Assembly (NCBI RefSeq): GCF_026241155.1
Contig: NZ_JAPFGP010000010.1
Coordinates: 163,114 to 227,113, forward strand
From: Paucibacter sp. PLA-PC-4
Lineage (GTDB): Bacteria; Pseudomonadota; Gammaproteobacteria; Burkholderiales; Burkholderiaceae_C
Direction: 5' to 3'
DNA length: 64,000 bases
The translations under genes and the position numbers were made by a program. Below the pieces are notes generated by a model that was given only the letters and a program-made list of their open reading frames with translations, made no database searches and had not been told where the DNA came from. This document shows positions 46,645 through 56,509 of the stretch, one piece after another; the stretch's first letter is position 1; each line of letters starts with the position of its first letter.

Positions 46645-46959
46645 GATTGCTTCCTTGTGAGCGAGTTCTTAGGGCTGTACACCACACCTGCAGAACCGGG
46701 CCGGGGCCTTGTTTCTGCTCTGAGGTGTGTGAACGAAGAATAGGTTTGGCAGCCCCAGCGAGGAACGCACCTTGTGCTAATGCGGGCCCCCTCCCTTCGG
46801 ATAAGACCGGTGCGCTCACAGGCTGATCCAGGCACAGACTCCTAGACAACGCCGATCTGGCCTGAGCGCTCGACCGCAGCAAGCAAAACTGCCGGCTACT
46901 GACTAGTCGCGCATGACAATGAGGCTTCAGATGCCGCTGCAGACACAGCGTGCTGGCAG

Positions 46960-47620
46960 ATCAGCGTCTGCCGCTACGCCGAACCCCACCTGAATGCCGA
47001 GACGGTATAGGCACTTTGGCCCCACAGGCGCAGCTCCAACTCTGCACCGTGGGGTTCGGCGGAGCCGATTCGCAAGCGCCTTCGCGCATGCCCAGCAAGC
47101 CCCAGTTCCCGGTGCGCTTGTGCTTCAGTACCGCGAGATACATGCTGACGCCGTCGTCACTGACGCGCAGGAGCAGCAGCAGCTTGTGCGCACCGAAGTC
47201 CACCCCCAGATGGACCCGCCGGACTTGGGCATGCCGGCAGGCATTGAGCAAAGCCTCGCCAATGAGCGCGTGCAGCCCCCGCTACACGGCGGCGCGCATC
47301 TCGAACGCAAAGCCTGGGATTTCTACCAGGCAACTGACGAGCACCCACAGGCGATCCAGAGAATCCAGCGGGTTAGCCACACTGCGGCACAACTCGTCCG
47401 CGCGTTCGTGGCCCTCGATGATCAGCTCCAGCTCCAGCTCCAGCTCCAGCTCCAGGCCGATGCGGTGCGGCGCGAGAGCGTCGGCCTGTATGCGTTCAGC
47501 AAGTGACAGGAAGGTGAGCATCAGCCCCTGCATGCCACGCAGCGGCGCTACGTGCAGCTCGTGCGCAATACGCTCACAGTCGAACAGCTTGGCCTTGACG
47601 CGGGCGTTCATCCGCGGTGC
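46960..47620 (-). pseudogene. Broken HisKA_3 sensor histidine kinase
   Basis: The C-terminal half of a ComP/NarX-like kinase is readable on one frame: CERIAHELHVAPLRGMQGLML (H-box, with Val where Asp is usual), SLDRL...VEIPGFAFEMR, then an in-frame stop at 47282, LHALIGEALLNACRHAQVRRVHLGVDFGAH (N-box, with about nine codons missing before it) and RVSDDGVSM, GNWGLLGMRE (G-boxes). After GMRE the frame is lost. The sensor half is absent. It lies between the two atypical response regulators and may once have been their kinase. Confidence 0.75.
47424..47453. repeat. Five tandem GCTCCA units inside the kinase pseudogene
   Basis: Five copies of a six-base unit encode Leu-Glu repeats on the minus strand at a point where intact kinases carry a single ELELADELIIEG-like segment. 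The expansion adds residues without shifting the frame and is probably slippage in a gene no longer under selection. Confidence 0.85.
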
Positions 47621-48054
47621 GCCATGACGCCCTGCTGCGAAGGCCTTGCGGTGCGAAGGCTTGCGCAGGCAGTAATCGAGCCGTTATGAGATGTTATTGA
47701 TCGTGCCAGTCAACCTGCTGGCGCCAGCCTACTTGTGCGGCGGTGCGCATCATGAGGTCCAGACGGCTGGTGTTGGATCGGTCCGGAAAATCTAGCGCAA
47801 TGGGGATAGTTGCGAACCACCGTTCCCGGTGCAGATCCGCAGCAGGCCGAGTTGACTCGCGAGTTGATGCCGTCGCCGCCCTTGCGCGCCGGTGAAGGCT
47901 TCAGCACTGGGGATAGATAGTCCGGACTGGCTGCGTTGGAACAGATCCGTTCAAATGCCGCGCCCCTGGCAGCCGGTCGCGGCAAAGAAAAGGAAGGTCC
48001 GCGCCTCTACGCCGACGCATTTGCTGCAGTGGCCTTGACTTGCATGCATGCATA
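47621..48054. other. Gene-free stretch ahead of the second atypical regulator
   Basis: Only short frames without motifs. A TGCATGCATGCA run lies at about 48041-48052. Nothing else was recognised. Confidence 0.5.
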
Positions 48055-48148
48055 GCAACGCATCACAAGCCTTAACTCGCATTGCGGCGGCTTGTCGACG
48101 AGGATTGTCATCAACCAGGCACCGGTACCCGCCGGAGGTCGACAAGCC
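48055..48148 (+). promoter_or_regulatory. Shared upstream element and 11-base inverted repeat
   Basis: 48055-48087 is the 33-base element shared with 44051-44083. Directly after it, GGCTTGTCGAC (48089-48099) and GTCGACAAGCC (48138-48148) form a perfect inverted repeat 38 bases apart, ending 28 bases before the regulator start. The repeat could be paired operator half-sites (GTCGAC) or a leader hairpin. Confidence 0.55.
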
Positions 48149-48176
48149 CAGAAACCCATCCGCGTAGGAGAGATCC

Positions 48177-48848
48177 ATGAACCCGACCCAAACCCGTCCC
48201 GTTGTCGTTCTCGTGATGCACGCCGAACCCCTGTTCGCCCGCGGCCTGCAGGCATCCCTGCAGGAATTGCCGGGGCTGCGCGTGCTAAGCGCTCAGCCTG
48301 GTGAACACTACGAAAGTGACATCCGCGTCGACGTGGTGGTCACAGACTATGCAGGTGGCATGCGCCTAGCCAGCGCCGCCCGCCAGGGCAATCTCCCCGG
48401 CGCGCTAGCCCAGGCCCGGATTCTGGTCGTCACGGACGCGCACCGCGAGCACGAGGTGCGTCAGGCGCTTGAGTTCGGCATTCAGGGCTATCTTCTGAAC
48501 GACTGCCGGGAAGACGAGCTATTCGATTGCGTGCGCACGCTGGCCCAGGGCTCACGCTACCTGTGCCCGATGGTGGCGCAGCGAATGGCCGACAGCCTAG
48601 CGCGCCAGCCGCTGACCAACCGAGAAGTCGAGGTACTGCAACTGCTGTCGCAGGGGCGCTGCAACAAGTCGATTGCGCGGCAGTTGGAAATCGAGGTGAC
48701 CACCGCCAAGGCACACGTGAAAGCTATCCTCGGCAAGCTGCACGCCAGCAGCCGCACAGAGGCGGCAAGCATCGCCTCGTTGCGTGGACTGGTGCATCTG
48801 CAGCGACCAGCGACGGTCCGTAGCAGTGGGCAAATCGCCTTCTGCTGA
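48177..48848 (+). CDS. Atypical NarL-type response regulator (paralogue 2)
   Basis: A 223-residue protein with AGGAGA five bases before its ATG. The receiver keeps the phospho-Asp in VVTDYAGGM (about 57) but has MHAEP in place of the acidic pair and Asn for the invariant Lys (GYLLNDC, about 108). The LuxR helix-turn-helix is normal (LTNREVEVLQLLSQGRCNKSIARQLEIEVTTAKAHVKAILGKL). With the paralogue at 44147 it shares both coding blocks and a promoter element, so the pair arose by duplication. Phosphorylation-independent action or a non-histidine-kinase input is possible. Confidence 0.88.
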   Translation: MNPTQTRPVVVLVMHAEPLFARGLQASLQELPGLRVLSAQPGEHYESDIRVDVVVTDYAGGMRLASAARQGNLPGALAQARILVVTDAHREHEVRQALEFGIQGYLLNDCREDELFDCVRTLAQGSRYLCPMVAQRMADSLARQPLTNREVEVLQLLSQGRCNKSIARQLEIEVTTAKAHVKAILGKLHASSRTEAASIASLRGLVHLQRPATVRSSGQIAFC

Positions 48849-49225
48849 AGTCGGCTTGCGTCAGGTGAAGTCGCCGCCGCCAATGTCGCATGGCTGAGCT
48901 CAGTTAGCTCATCTGGCCGCCTTCATTCACACGACCTTCGATACGCAGGATCGGGTGCCCCCGAGCCGGGGGTGCTCCCGCGTCATCGCACGATCTGCGA
49001 CTCCGGGCGTTCTAGCTCCAGGAGTAGTGAGAGTTCTTCGTGCAAGCACTCATGCTGCCAGCGAAATGAGCTTGATCAAGCGGGACAAATTGGTTATCAA
49101 CGGCACGAATCGCATGTCATCGTGGCAACTGAATTAGATGGTAGCGGGACCTCACGCCATCGCTAAAGCAGGCCTACCCGCTCTCCCTCAACCTATCCAG
49201 ACTTTGACGCGCTTGCCAACGGCCA
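48849..49225. other. Gene-free stretch
   Basis: No frame with a ribosome site or recognisable motif. It holds the 3' flanks of two convergent genes. No clear terminator hairpin was found. Confidence 0.45.
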
Positions 49226-50284
49226 CTACAAAACGCCGAGCTTGACCGCCTCGACCAGGCGCCGGTGGCGCTCGATCTGCGCTGCCATGAAGCGCTCGAC
49301 TTCCAGCATGTCCAGGCGAGGCCCGGAGTCTGTTCCGGTCATCGCGAGCTGACGCACAAATGTGGAGTCCCGCTGCAGCGCCGCCACGATGGAATGCAGG
49401 CGCTCGGCTGCACTCTCTGGCGTGGACCGGTGCACAAACAGTCCCGTCCATATGTCGTAGTCGAAGTCCCGCCATCCGGTGGCCTCGGTCATGGTCGGCA
49501 GCGCCGGGAGGAAGGCGCTGCGCCGCGCATTTGCCAGCGCATAGGCTCGCAGACGGCCCTGCCGGACCAGCTCTAGGAGCGTGCCTGCCAGCGGCAGGAA
49601 TGCGAAATCGACTTGCCCGCCTATCAGGTCCTGGATCAGCGGCGGTGCCCCCTGGTAGGGCACATGCGTCAGGCCCAGGCCTGCGCGGGCTACGAAATCC
49701 TCGGCCACCAAGTGGAAGAGCGAGCCGACGCCGGTGCTACCAAAGCTCAGCTCGGCCGCGCCAGTGCGGCTGCGGCCCTCGATCAGCCGGTTGAGCGGCA
49801 TGGCCGCTTGTCTAGCGCCACCCACGAGCAGCAGAGGCGCTCGGCCTACCACCCCAATCAGACGCAATTGCTCGGGCCTATGCTTGACCTCCGGCCGCGT
49901 CAGCGGCGCCAAGATCACGTCACTGGGCGTTCCCAGCAGCAGGTGGTGTCCATCGGGGGACGAAGCCAGCAGCCGCTGGATGCCCAGAGCACCTCCGACG
50001 CCACCAAAGTTTTCGACCAGCACCCGCTGTCCAAGTTGCGCACTGAGAAGCGGTTCCACCAGGCGTGCGGTCGCGTCCGCCGGCCCGCCCGCAGGATACG
50101 GAACAATCAGATGAACAGACTTGGCAGGAAGCGCGAGCGCCTTGCCTGCACCGGCCAACATCAATGCGATCCCCAAGCAGGAACGCCGATGCACCCCTGG
50201 CCGATGAGATGAAACAGACAGTGAACAGTTCAAGCCTGCCTCCGTGCCAGCGTCACATGCCGCGATGAGGGTTCGCGCGCGCAT
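49226..50284 (-). CDS. Bug-family (TctC-like) tripartite tricarboxylate transporter binding protein
   Basis: A periplasmic solute-binding protein of up to 352 residues: LIVPYPAGGPADATARLVEPLLSAQLGQRVLVENFGGVGGALG is the family N-terminal signature (read in sections), with LTHVPYQGAPPLIQDLIGGQVDFAFLP in the middle. The true start is unclear. The ATG at 50284 puts about 34 residues before the signal peptide, while a GTG at 50193 (HRRSCLGIALMLAGAGKALALPA) gives a neat Sec signal and a mature length typical of the family. No TctA/TctB membrane partner is adjacent, as is usual for Bug proteins. The ligand is probably a small carboxylate. Confidence 0.88.
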   Translation of the reverse strand: MRARTLIAACDAGTEAGLNCSLSVSSHRPGVHRRSCLGIALMLAGAGKALALPAKSVHLIVPYPAGGPADATARLVEPLLSAQLGQRVLVENFGGVGGALGIQRLLASSPDGHHLLLGTPSDVILAPLTRPEVKHRPEQLRLIGVVGRAPLLLVGGARQAAMPLNRLIEGRSRTGAAELSFGSTGVGSLFHLVAEDFVARAGLGLTHVPYQGAPPLIQDLIGGQVDFAFLPLAGTLLELVRQGRLRAYALANARRSAFLPALPTMTEATGWRDFDYDIWTGLFVHRSTPESAAERLHSIVAALQRDSTFVRQLAMTGTDSGPRLDMLEVERFMAAQIERHRRLVEAVKLGVL

Positions 50285-51181
50285 CCATCATGCAACTCGC
50301 TGACCGCCCGTGCAAGGTTCTTGCCGTCAGACTTAACCGCGATGCAGGCTTTCACGAAGCGGGTCCTGGTATCTCGGGTCCACTCTTGCGACAGCGCCAT
50401 GCTGGCGCCAAATGCCTGGTGGCTCAGCTCGAGAGCAATGGTTTCGCCCGGGAGCGGATTGAGGATGGTCATGACTGCGAAGGACTTTTCTGAATGCCGG
50501 ACAAAGGAGCCCGGCCTGCGATGCGACGAAGGGCCGCCCTTATTAGATGAAACCGTGACTTGACCCGTATCAGCCCTTGTCCCAGGGCGGACTCATCATC
50601 ATGGCGGATTGACTTTCACGCCAAGATACCCATGGTCCAAGCATGCCAAGCGGCACAACGGGCTACGGCGGATCGCCGTCCGACGATCCGATCAAAACGA
50701 TCTCAGCAGCGGCGGCAGCGCACTGCGCTTGCCAGAGGACTCTGCGAACGTTTGCGCTCAGCCGGTCTTCGATTCGGCGACGCGGCATTGGACGACAAGG
50801 ATCTGCGGCTGAAGATGGACCTGCGGCGAGTCCATAAGGCTGGTCCGGAGTCTTCGCCAGCCGCCCCGCAGGTGTTGTCGCAATGGCCGGTCCTGGCTGG
50901 GGCCATGCCACCGTCGGTCTACGGGAGCGAGTGGTCGTGCGGTGCAGGCACGGTACTGGGCCTTACAGCCTACGCCGAGCGGGAAGTAGGCCATGGGTTC
51001 CAGCATTTAGCGCCAGCCGTTCACATCGCCGCACGAAGGCGACCGCTCAGTGGGCCGGAGTTATCCCAAGGGAGTAACTGTCGAGCCTCCCCAAGCAGGG
51101 CTTCAAGAAGCTGGGAATTGCGGACATTGGAGGGGCGGGTTCAAGCCCGCTTCCCTACACCCTCACATTGAAGGACTCGCC
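50285..51181. other. Gene-poor stretch ahead of a DUF4148 gene
   Basis: Frames of 60-200 codons overlap on several frames but none has motifs, a good ribosome site or a consistent coding pattern. An 80-codon minus frame (50230-50472) overlaps the Bug gene start and is not convincing. A hairpin GCGGG-TTCAAG-CCCGC near 51136-51151 precedes the DUF4148 gene. Confidence 0.45.
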
Positions 51182-51691
51182 ATGAAAACCTCTTCCCACC
51201 TCACGCTTGCCATCCTCACGACGGCACTTTGCGCCGGCGCCGGTGCCGGCGCTGCTGAACTCACCCGCGCACAAGTGATTGCCGAGTTGCATGCGGCTCG
51301 CCTGAACGGAGACATCCAGGTAGGCGAAAGCAGTCTGACGCTGCGGGAGCGCTTTCCCCAGTTGTACCCAGCAGCCACTCAGCCAGTAGTCGCCCTGTCG
51401 CGCGAGCAAGTGAAAGCTGAGCTCGAGTCGGCCCGTCGCAACGGTGATCTGGCCCACCAGATCAGTGGTGAACGCCTCAATGAACGATATCCGCAGCTCT
51501 ACCCGCGCCAACCGCTGGGTATGGCCAAGACCCGCGCCCAGGTGCAAGCCGAACTCGCCGAGGCCCGCCGTACCGGCGATCTGGAAGTTGGCGAGAGCGG
51601 CCTGAAGCTGTACGAGCGTTCCCCCGAACGCTACGCCGCAGCCCGGGCACAGCAAGAGGCCCGTTCCGGCACCGCCCCTGCCGGCCTGTGA
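51182..51691 (+). CDS. DUF4148 repeat protein (three repeats)
   Basis: A 169-residue exported protein: Sec signal ending GAGAAE, then three copies of the DUF4148 unit: TRAQVIAELHAARLNGDI, SREQVKAELESARRNGDL and TRAQVQAELAEARRTGDL, each followed by a short segment with RFPQLYP- or RYPQLYP-like ends. GAAGGA lies six to seven bases before the ATG. The family is widespread and often abundant in Burkholderiales; its function is unknown. Single genes usually have one or two units. Confidence 0.88.
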   Translation: MKTSSHLTLAILTTALCAGAGAGAAELTRAQVIAELHAARLNGDIQVGESSLTLRERFPQLYPAATQPVVALSREQVKAELESARRNGDLAHQISGERLNERYPQLYPRQPLGMAKTRAQVQAELAEARRTGDLEVGESGLKLYERSPERYAAARAQQEARSGTAPAGL

Positions 51692-52920
51692 TTTCCGCCG
51701 GATCTAGACACCCGATAGCAAAGTGCTCAATGGCCGCACTGCTACTGGCAGTTGCGGCCATCTCGGCCACAGATTCGCCAGCCGAGCGGGGCTGGCAGCC
51801 CGACGATGCGCTGCGCACAAGCAGGCCGCTCAGCGCCCTCCCCCAAAGCCTGGCAAGGACTTCGAGAACTGTGTCAATCCTCGGGTCTGCTCGCACGGAA
51901 CGTGCAGCAGGCCCTTAGGGAACGCCATCACGACACAGCCAGCGCAAACCGACAGCGCGGCCCCTGCCCGCCAGCCCTGGACAGTGGCATCGTCGGCCTT
52001 CAGCGGGGCGGCCGCGAGCGCCTGACTCGTCCCATCGTCGAAGACCTTATTGTTGATGGCCATCACGTCCAACGCGGCGCCAGGATGTCGGAGAACTTGC
52101 ACTTCAAGCGAGTACCGGCCGATGCTCGCGCCCTCCGTGCACGGGCTGGCGGTCCACGACCCTGTACCAGCCGACCGGCCTGATCGGCTACTGCCCGCAC
52201 CATCTGGCGCAGATGTTCTCAGAGCGCTGCAAATGCTTGGATGTGAACACATCATCCCGATCACACCCGGCGATCAGGGACACGCCCCAGATCAACAGTT
52301 CAATCGACCGCGAAGTGGCGTTGGTCGGTTCCTCCGCTGGTGACGGTCAACGCGGGTAAAGCGGGCTGAGCGTGAGTGAACATCCAGCCCTCGGGAGAGC
52401 CGCAATCACCTCGGCCAAAAGCAGGCCCGCAGACACCGCCTTAACTGCACAGTTGCCGCGAAGATGCGAAAGCCCGCCGCTGCCGCCGGGCAGTAGAGGT
52501 GCATCCAGTGGTGCAGGTGCCGCTCGCCGAATGCCAGCCCTGCCCAGACCGCCGACGACCGCAGCGAGGGCGATGCGCAGCAGAAAGCGGAATCGGCCGG
52601 CGCCCGCAGGTGCTTTGCCCGCAGCGGGGGCTTCATCCTGAAGCCCTGGGCCTCGCGGGGATGGTCAGACACGTGCCAATACTGGCGATGATCCAGCGAC
52701 CGTGATACCGGGCATGCAGCACATTAAGGGTATCGTCTGGCGGCTTGCTCGTGCTATCTAAGTTCTCGACCATCTCCTCGGCCGGAAGATGCACTGTTCG
52801 CCCAGTTGTATTTGGCCTGCATCTTGTGTGCTTAGCAAAATGGCTTGGACGCGCAGGAGCTAGGGGCGACATGCTTCTCCGGTGCGGCCGCCAGGAGCGT
52901 ATCCCGGCGGCGCGCCTCGC
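51692..52920. other. Long gene-poor stretch between DUF4148 and catalase genes
   Basis: About 1.2 kb with only overlapping short frames and no protein family or RNA gene recognised on either strand. Base composition is still high in G and C. It resembles the other eroded stretches of this region and may contain decayed genes beyond recognition. Confidence 0.45.
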
Positions 52921-54357
52921 TCAGCCCAGCGCCTTGATAGCCGTCGCCACGCCCTCACCATACGCCGGGTCGGCCAGGCGGCAGTTGTCTACATGGCGCT
53001 GCTTGACCTCGGCGCTGGCATTTCCCAGTGCCCGCGCGGTATTTTCGAACAGCGCCTGCTGCTGGGCAGGCGTCTGCAGGCGAAACAGCAGGCCAGGCTG
53101 GGTGTAGTAGTCGGTGTCGCTGCGGTGATCCCAGTACCCTGCCGCACCGTGCACCGCCAAGGACGGCTCGGCTAACGCGGGCTGGTCCTGCCAATGGCCT
53201 CGGCTGTTGGGCACGATGCTGGGCATGCTGCCCGCGTTGCCGTCCACGCGCATAGCACCGTCCCGGTGGTAGTTGTGGAAGGGGCACTTGGGCGCGTTCA
53301 CCGGGATCTGGTTAAAGTTCACCCCAAGGCGGTAGCGCTGGGTGTCGCCGTAGCTGAACAGCCGCCCCTGCAACATCCGGTCAGGCGAAAAGCCCACGCC
53401 CGGCACCACATTGGCCGGCGAGAACGCGGCCTGTTCCACCTCGGCGAAATAATTGTCCGGATTGCGGTTGAGCTCCAGCACGCCGACCTCGATCAGTGGT
53501 GCGTCTTGATGCAGCCAGACCTTGGTCAGGTCGAAAGGGTTGTACGGTAGTGCGTCGGCCTGGGCCTCGCTGAGCACCTGCACATAAAGCGTCCAGCGCG
53601 GATATTCGCCGCGCTCAATGGCTTCGTAGAGGTCGCGCTGCGCGCTCTCGCGGTCCCTGGCAACGACGGCCTGGGCCTCATCGTCGCTGAGGTTCTTGAT
53701 ACCTTGCTGGGACTTGAATGTGAACTTGACCCAGTGGCGCTCGTTAGCCGCATTGACGAAGCTGAAGGTATGGCTGCCAAAGCCATGCATATGGCGATAT
53801 CCATCGGGGAGGCCGCGCTCGCTCATCACAATGGTGACCTGATGCAGCGCCTCGGGCAGCAGCGTCCAGAAGTCCCAGTTGTTCTGGGCGCTGCGCATAT
53901 TCGTGCGCGGGTCACGTTTGACGGCGTGATTCAGATCCGGGAAGCGCAGCGGATCGCGCAAGAAGAACACCGGCGTGTTGTTGCCGACGATGTCCCAGTT
54001 GCCTTCCTCGGAGTAGAGCTTGACCGCGAAGCCGCGGATGTCGCGCTCAGCATCGGCAGCGCCGCGCTCGCCGGCCACGGTCGAGAAGCGGACGAAGGCC
54101 TCCGTCCTCTTGCCCACTTCGGCAAGCATCTTGGCCTTGGTGAATCTCGTGATGTCCTGCGTCACCGTGAAGTGACCGTAGGCACCCGAGCCCTTGGCGT
54201 GCATACGACGTTCGGGAATGACTTCGCGGTCGAAATGAGCGAGCTTCTCCAGCAGCCAGATGTCCTGAAGCAGCGCAGGCCCGCGGGGACCGGCAGTCTG
54301 GATGTTGATGTTGTCGACGACGGGGGCGCCGGTGGCGTGGGTCAGTTTTGGATTCAT
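52921..54357 (-). CDS. Monofunctional heme catalase (small-subunit clade)
   Basis: A 478-residue catalase. The distal His is in [14 protein letters not shown] (about residue 53), the distal Asn in [11 protein letters not shown], and the proximal heme Tyr in [19 protein letters not shown] and [16 protein letters not shown] complete the family pattern. Length and motifs fit the small-subunit clade 3 enzymes. It breaks down H2O2 in the cytosol. It lies 211 bases after an AraC regulator gene on the same strand; no OxyR gene is adjacent. Confidence 0.96.
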   Translation of the reverse strand: MNPKLTHATGAPVVDNINIQTAGPRGPALLQDIWLLEKLAHFDREVIPERRMHAKGSGAYGHFTVTQDITRFTKAKMLAEVGKRTEAFVRFSTVAGERGAADAERDIRGFAVKLYSEEGNWDIVGNNTPVFFLRDPLRFPDLNHAVKRDPRTNMRSAQNNWDFWTLLPEALHQVTIVMSERGLPDGYRHMHGFGSHTFSFVNAANERHWVKFTFKSQQGIKNLSDDEAQAVVARDRESAQRDLYEAIERGEYPRWTLYVQVLSEAQADALPYNPFDLTKVWLHQDAPLIEVGVLELNRNPDNYFAEVEQAAFSPANVVPGVGFSPDRMLQGRLFSYGDTQRYRLGVNFNQIPVNAPKCPFHNYHRDGAMRVDGNAGSMPSIVPNSRGHWQDQPALAEPSLAVHGAAGYWDHRSDTDYYTQPGLLFRLQTPAQQQALFENTARALGNASAEVKQRHVDNCRLADPAYGEGVATAIKALG

Positions 54358-54568
54358 AGGGGCCTCTCAAGTGTTCAAGGCCTCAACGATGCCTGGCTTC
54401 GGTCCGCCGGCAATCATCCAAAGGGAGCGTCTGGCACCCCGCATGAAGAGTGCAGCAGCGACTCTGCCCGCACTTCGATACGGGCGTGAGCCTGCAAGGA
54501 CGGTATCTGCATCGATTCAGAGGGCGAAGGCACCTCAGATCAGGTCGACTGGCAGTTAGTCGCGCAGC

Positions 54569-55396
54569 TCAAAGCGTCTGCCGCTTGCGCCAGTCTCGGG
54601 GCGACTGTCCGGTCTGGGCGCGGAAGGCACGCGACAGCGCGGCCTCGCTGCCATAACCCACCTCGCTGGCGATCCACTTCAGGGACTGACCCTGACTGAG
54701 CATCTTCTGCGCCAGACCGATGCGCCACGCCTGCAGGTAGGCCCCTGGCGTGCAGCCCACCGTGTCGCGAAACGTCCCCGAGAACACGGTGCGTGACATG
54801 CCAGCCTGCTCGGCCAGCGCTGCCAGCGACCAGTCGCGCTGCGGCTGCTCGTGCATGGCCACCAGCGCGCCGCGCAGTCGCTCGTGCCCGAGGCCTGACA
54901 GCATCCCCATCTGCGTCCGGCCCTGCGCCATCAAGACGCGCAAGACCTGGATCAGCACCAGCTCGAACAGGCGGTCCATGACAGCCTGGCGACCGCAGTT
55001 CTGGGCCTCGGCCTCGGCAAACAGCAATTGCAGCACCGGCTCGCAACCACTGAGCTCCGACAGCGGCAGGCAGACCCAAGGCGCTAGCGCGGCTGCGATC
55101 GGGTTGGCATTCTGGCCTTCGAAATCAAGGTGCGCGCAGACGAAGTCGGCGCCCTGCTGTGGGTCGGTCCGGAAGCGATGCGACATCGGCTGCGGATACA
55201 GCAGCAGGCTGGGCTGCGAAATCCGCAGCGCCGGGCCGGTGTCATGCAACACCTCCACCTCTCCACTGCGGATGAGGTGGAGTTGACCCAGGCGCGTGCC
55301 GGCATCCAGGGAATTAATGCCGCACAACGGCCCGGCTTGGAAGGTTTGGGCGTGGATCGAGAAATGCTGAAGCAGCGAGGCTAGGCGATCTGGCAT
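54569..55396 (-). CDS. AraC-family regulator with cupin N-terminal domain
   Basis: A 275-residue AraC protein. The N-terminal half is a cupin_6 domain (LHLIRSGEVEVLHDTG, PSLLLYPQPMSHRF). The C-terminal half has two helix-turn-helix units: WSLAALAEQAGMSRTVFSGTFRDTVG and SLKWIASEVGYGSEAALSRAFRAQTGQSPRDWRK. The members I recall control adjacent dehydrogenase, transporter or stress genes. It is co-directional with catalase and divergent from a DUF4148 gene 122 bases away. Confidence 0.93.
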   Translation of the reverse strand: MPDRLASLLQHFSIHAQTFQAGPLCGINSLDAGTRLGQLHLIRSGEVEVLHDTGPALRISQPSLLLYPQPMSHRFRTDPQQGADFVCAHLDFEGQNANPIAAALAPWVCLPLSELSGCEPVLQLLFAEAEAQNCGRQAVMDRLFELVLIQVLRVLMAQGRTQMGMLSGLGHERLRGALVAMHEQPQRDWSLAALAEQAGMSRTVFSGTFRDTVGCTPGAYLQAWRIGLAQKMLSQGQSLKWIASEVGYGSEAALSRAFRAQTGQSPRDWRKRQTL

Positions 55397-55518
55397 GTAC
55401 GAATTATCAAGTAAACAGAACTATATGAATCATATGGTACGGACTACTCAGGCAAAGTTCACCCATCGCGAAACACCTTTGTTCCCCTACCCACCACCAC
55501 TTCGTAAAGGACATCATC

Positions 55519-55974
55519 ATGAGCAAGAAGCTGACTCTCGCAATCGTCGCCCTGATCGCAGCCGGCAGCAGCCTGGCTGGAGGCCTGAGTCGCCAGGAAG
55601 TCATCGCTGAGCTGGAGCGTGCCCGCGCCAGCGGCGAGCTGGCACGCAACCACAGCGAGAACCCCGATTTCTACCGCCCTCTCATTTCGAGCGCATCCAC
55701 GGTGAGCCGTGCGGAAGTCCTGGCCCAGTTGGAGCTGGCCCGTGCCAGTGGCGAGCTGGCACGTTCGCAACGGGAGAGTTACGAGCCGCCGATACCCACG
55801 GGCCGCGCCCTGAGCCGAGCGGAAGTCGTGGCGGAATTGCTTCGAGCCCGCGCTACAGGTGAGCTGGCCATCCTGCACAGTGATCGAAACGACTTCGGCA
55901 CCTTCGCTGACCGAGAAGTCAAGTCGCCTCGACCGACGGCAACAGCGACGGGCCAGAGCGCAGCAGCCCTGTAA
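55519..55974 (+). CDS. DUF4148 repeat protein (three repeats)
   Basis: A 151-residue exported protein with a Sec signal (LTLAIVALIAAGSSLAGG) and three DUF4148 units: SRQEVIAELERARASGEL, SRAEVLAQLELARASGEL and SRAEVVAELLRARATGEL. The repeats are closer to each other than those of the gene at 51182, so they may have duplicated more recently. It is divergent from the AraC gene. Function unknown. Confidence 0.88.
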   Translation: MSKKLTLAIVALIAAGSSLAGGLSRQEVIAELERARASGELARNHSENPDFYRPLISSASTVSRAEVLAQLELARASGELARSQRESYEPPIPTGRALSRAEVVAELLRARATGELAILHSDRNDFGTFADREVKSPRPTATATGQSAAAL

Positions 55975-56509
55975 TCGTCTCGGACAAATGAGCGCCGCGG
56001 GTTCGGGCCAGGCAAGCCAGTTAAGGCAGGCGTGGCCCGGCCGCGCCGTCTGGCCGTATCACCAGAGCGGGTGCGCGCCTGGTGGGACTGCGCCGTGTAA
56101 GCTCCTGCGAAGCCTCGGCCCAAGCTGTGCAAGGAGAGCCACGATCGTAGATCGAGGTTCTTGATAGGCCCAGGGCATACGGACCGCGTTGGGTGGATCT
56201 GGCTTTCTCAAGCCACCTTGGCGCCGGTCGGGGCTCAGTGTCGCCACGCTATTGCCGCCTGCGCGATACACCGAAGAGCCGGGGCCGGCGCTATTGCGAA
56301 GGCCACTCCGAGCTGGTGAGCTTCGCCATCAATCACCTCCCACCCGTAGGCGCCCCCCTGCCACCGTCGGTATTGCAGATGCGTCCTGCGGCATCACCCA
56401 AAGTACACGCAGACAGGTGTTCGATCTCCAACTGTACTGGTCTGGCTCGTGAAGAGATGGGAAAATCCGGTCGTCTTCGCCGTCAAGGCTCGAGGGCGCT
56501 GATCTTTGG
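55975..56509. other. Gene-free stretch
   Basis: No frame with a motif or ribosome site was recognised on either strand. It lies beyond the end of the DUF4148 gene and past the 3' end of the LysR gene at 56510. Confidence 0.45.

Noticed and set aside
50230..50472. 80-codon minus-strand frame overlapping the Bug gene start
   Set aside because: No family motif or ribosome site, and it overlaps the upstream part of a well-supported gene.
51136..51151. tRNA-like T-arm (GCGGG-TTCAAG-CCCGC)
   Set aside because: The loop is six bases instead of seven and no acceptor, D or anticodon arm fits around it. It is a simple hairpin.
52406..52672. Minus-strand frame with hydrophobic and His-rich pieces, considered as a cytochrome b561-like remnant beside catalase
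   Set aside because: The His pattern and helices do not align with that family and no ribosome site is present.
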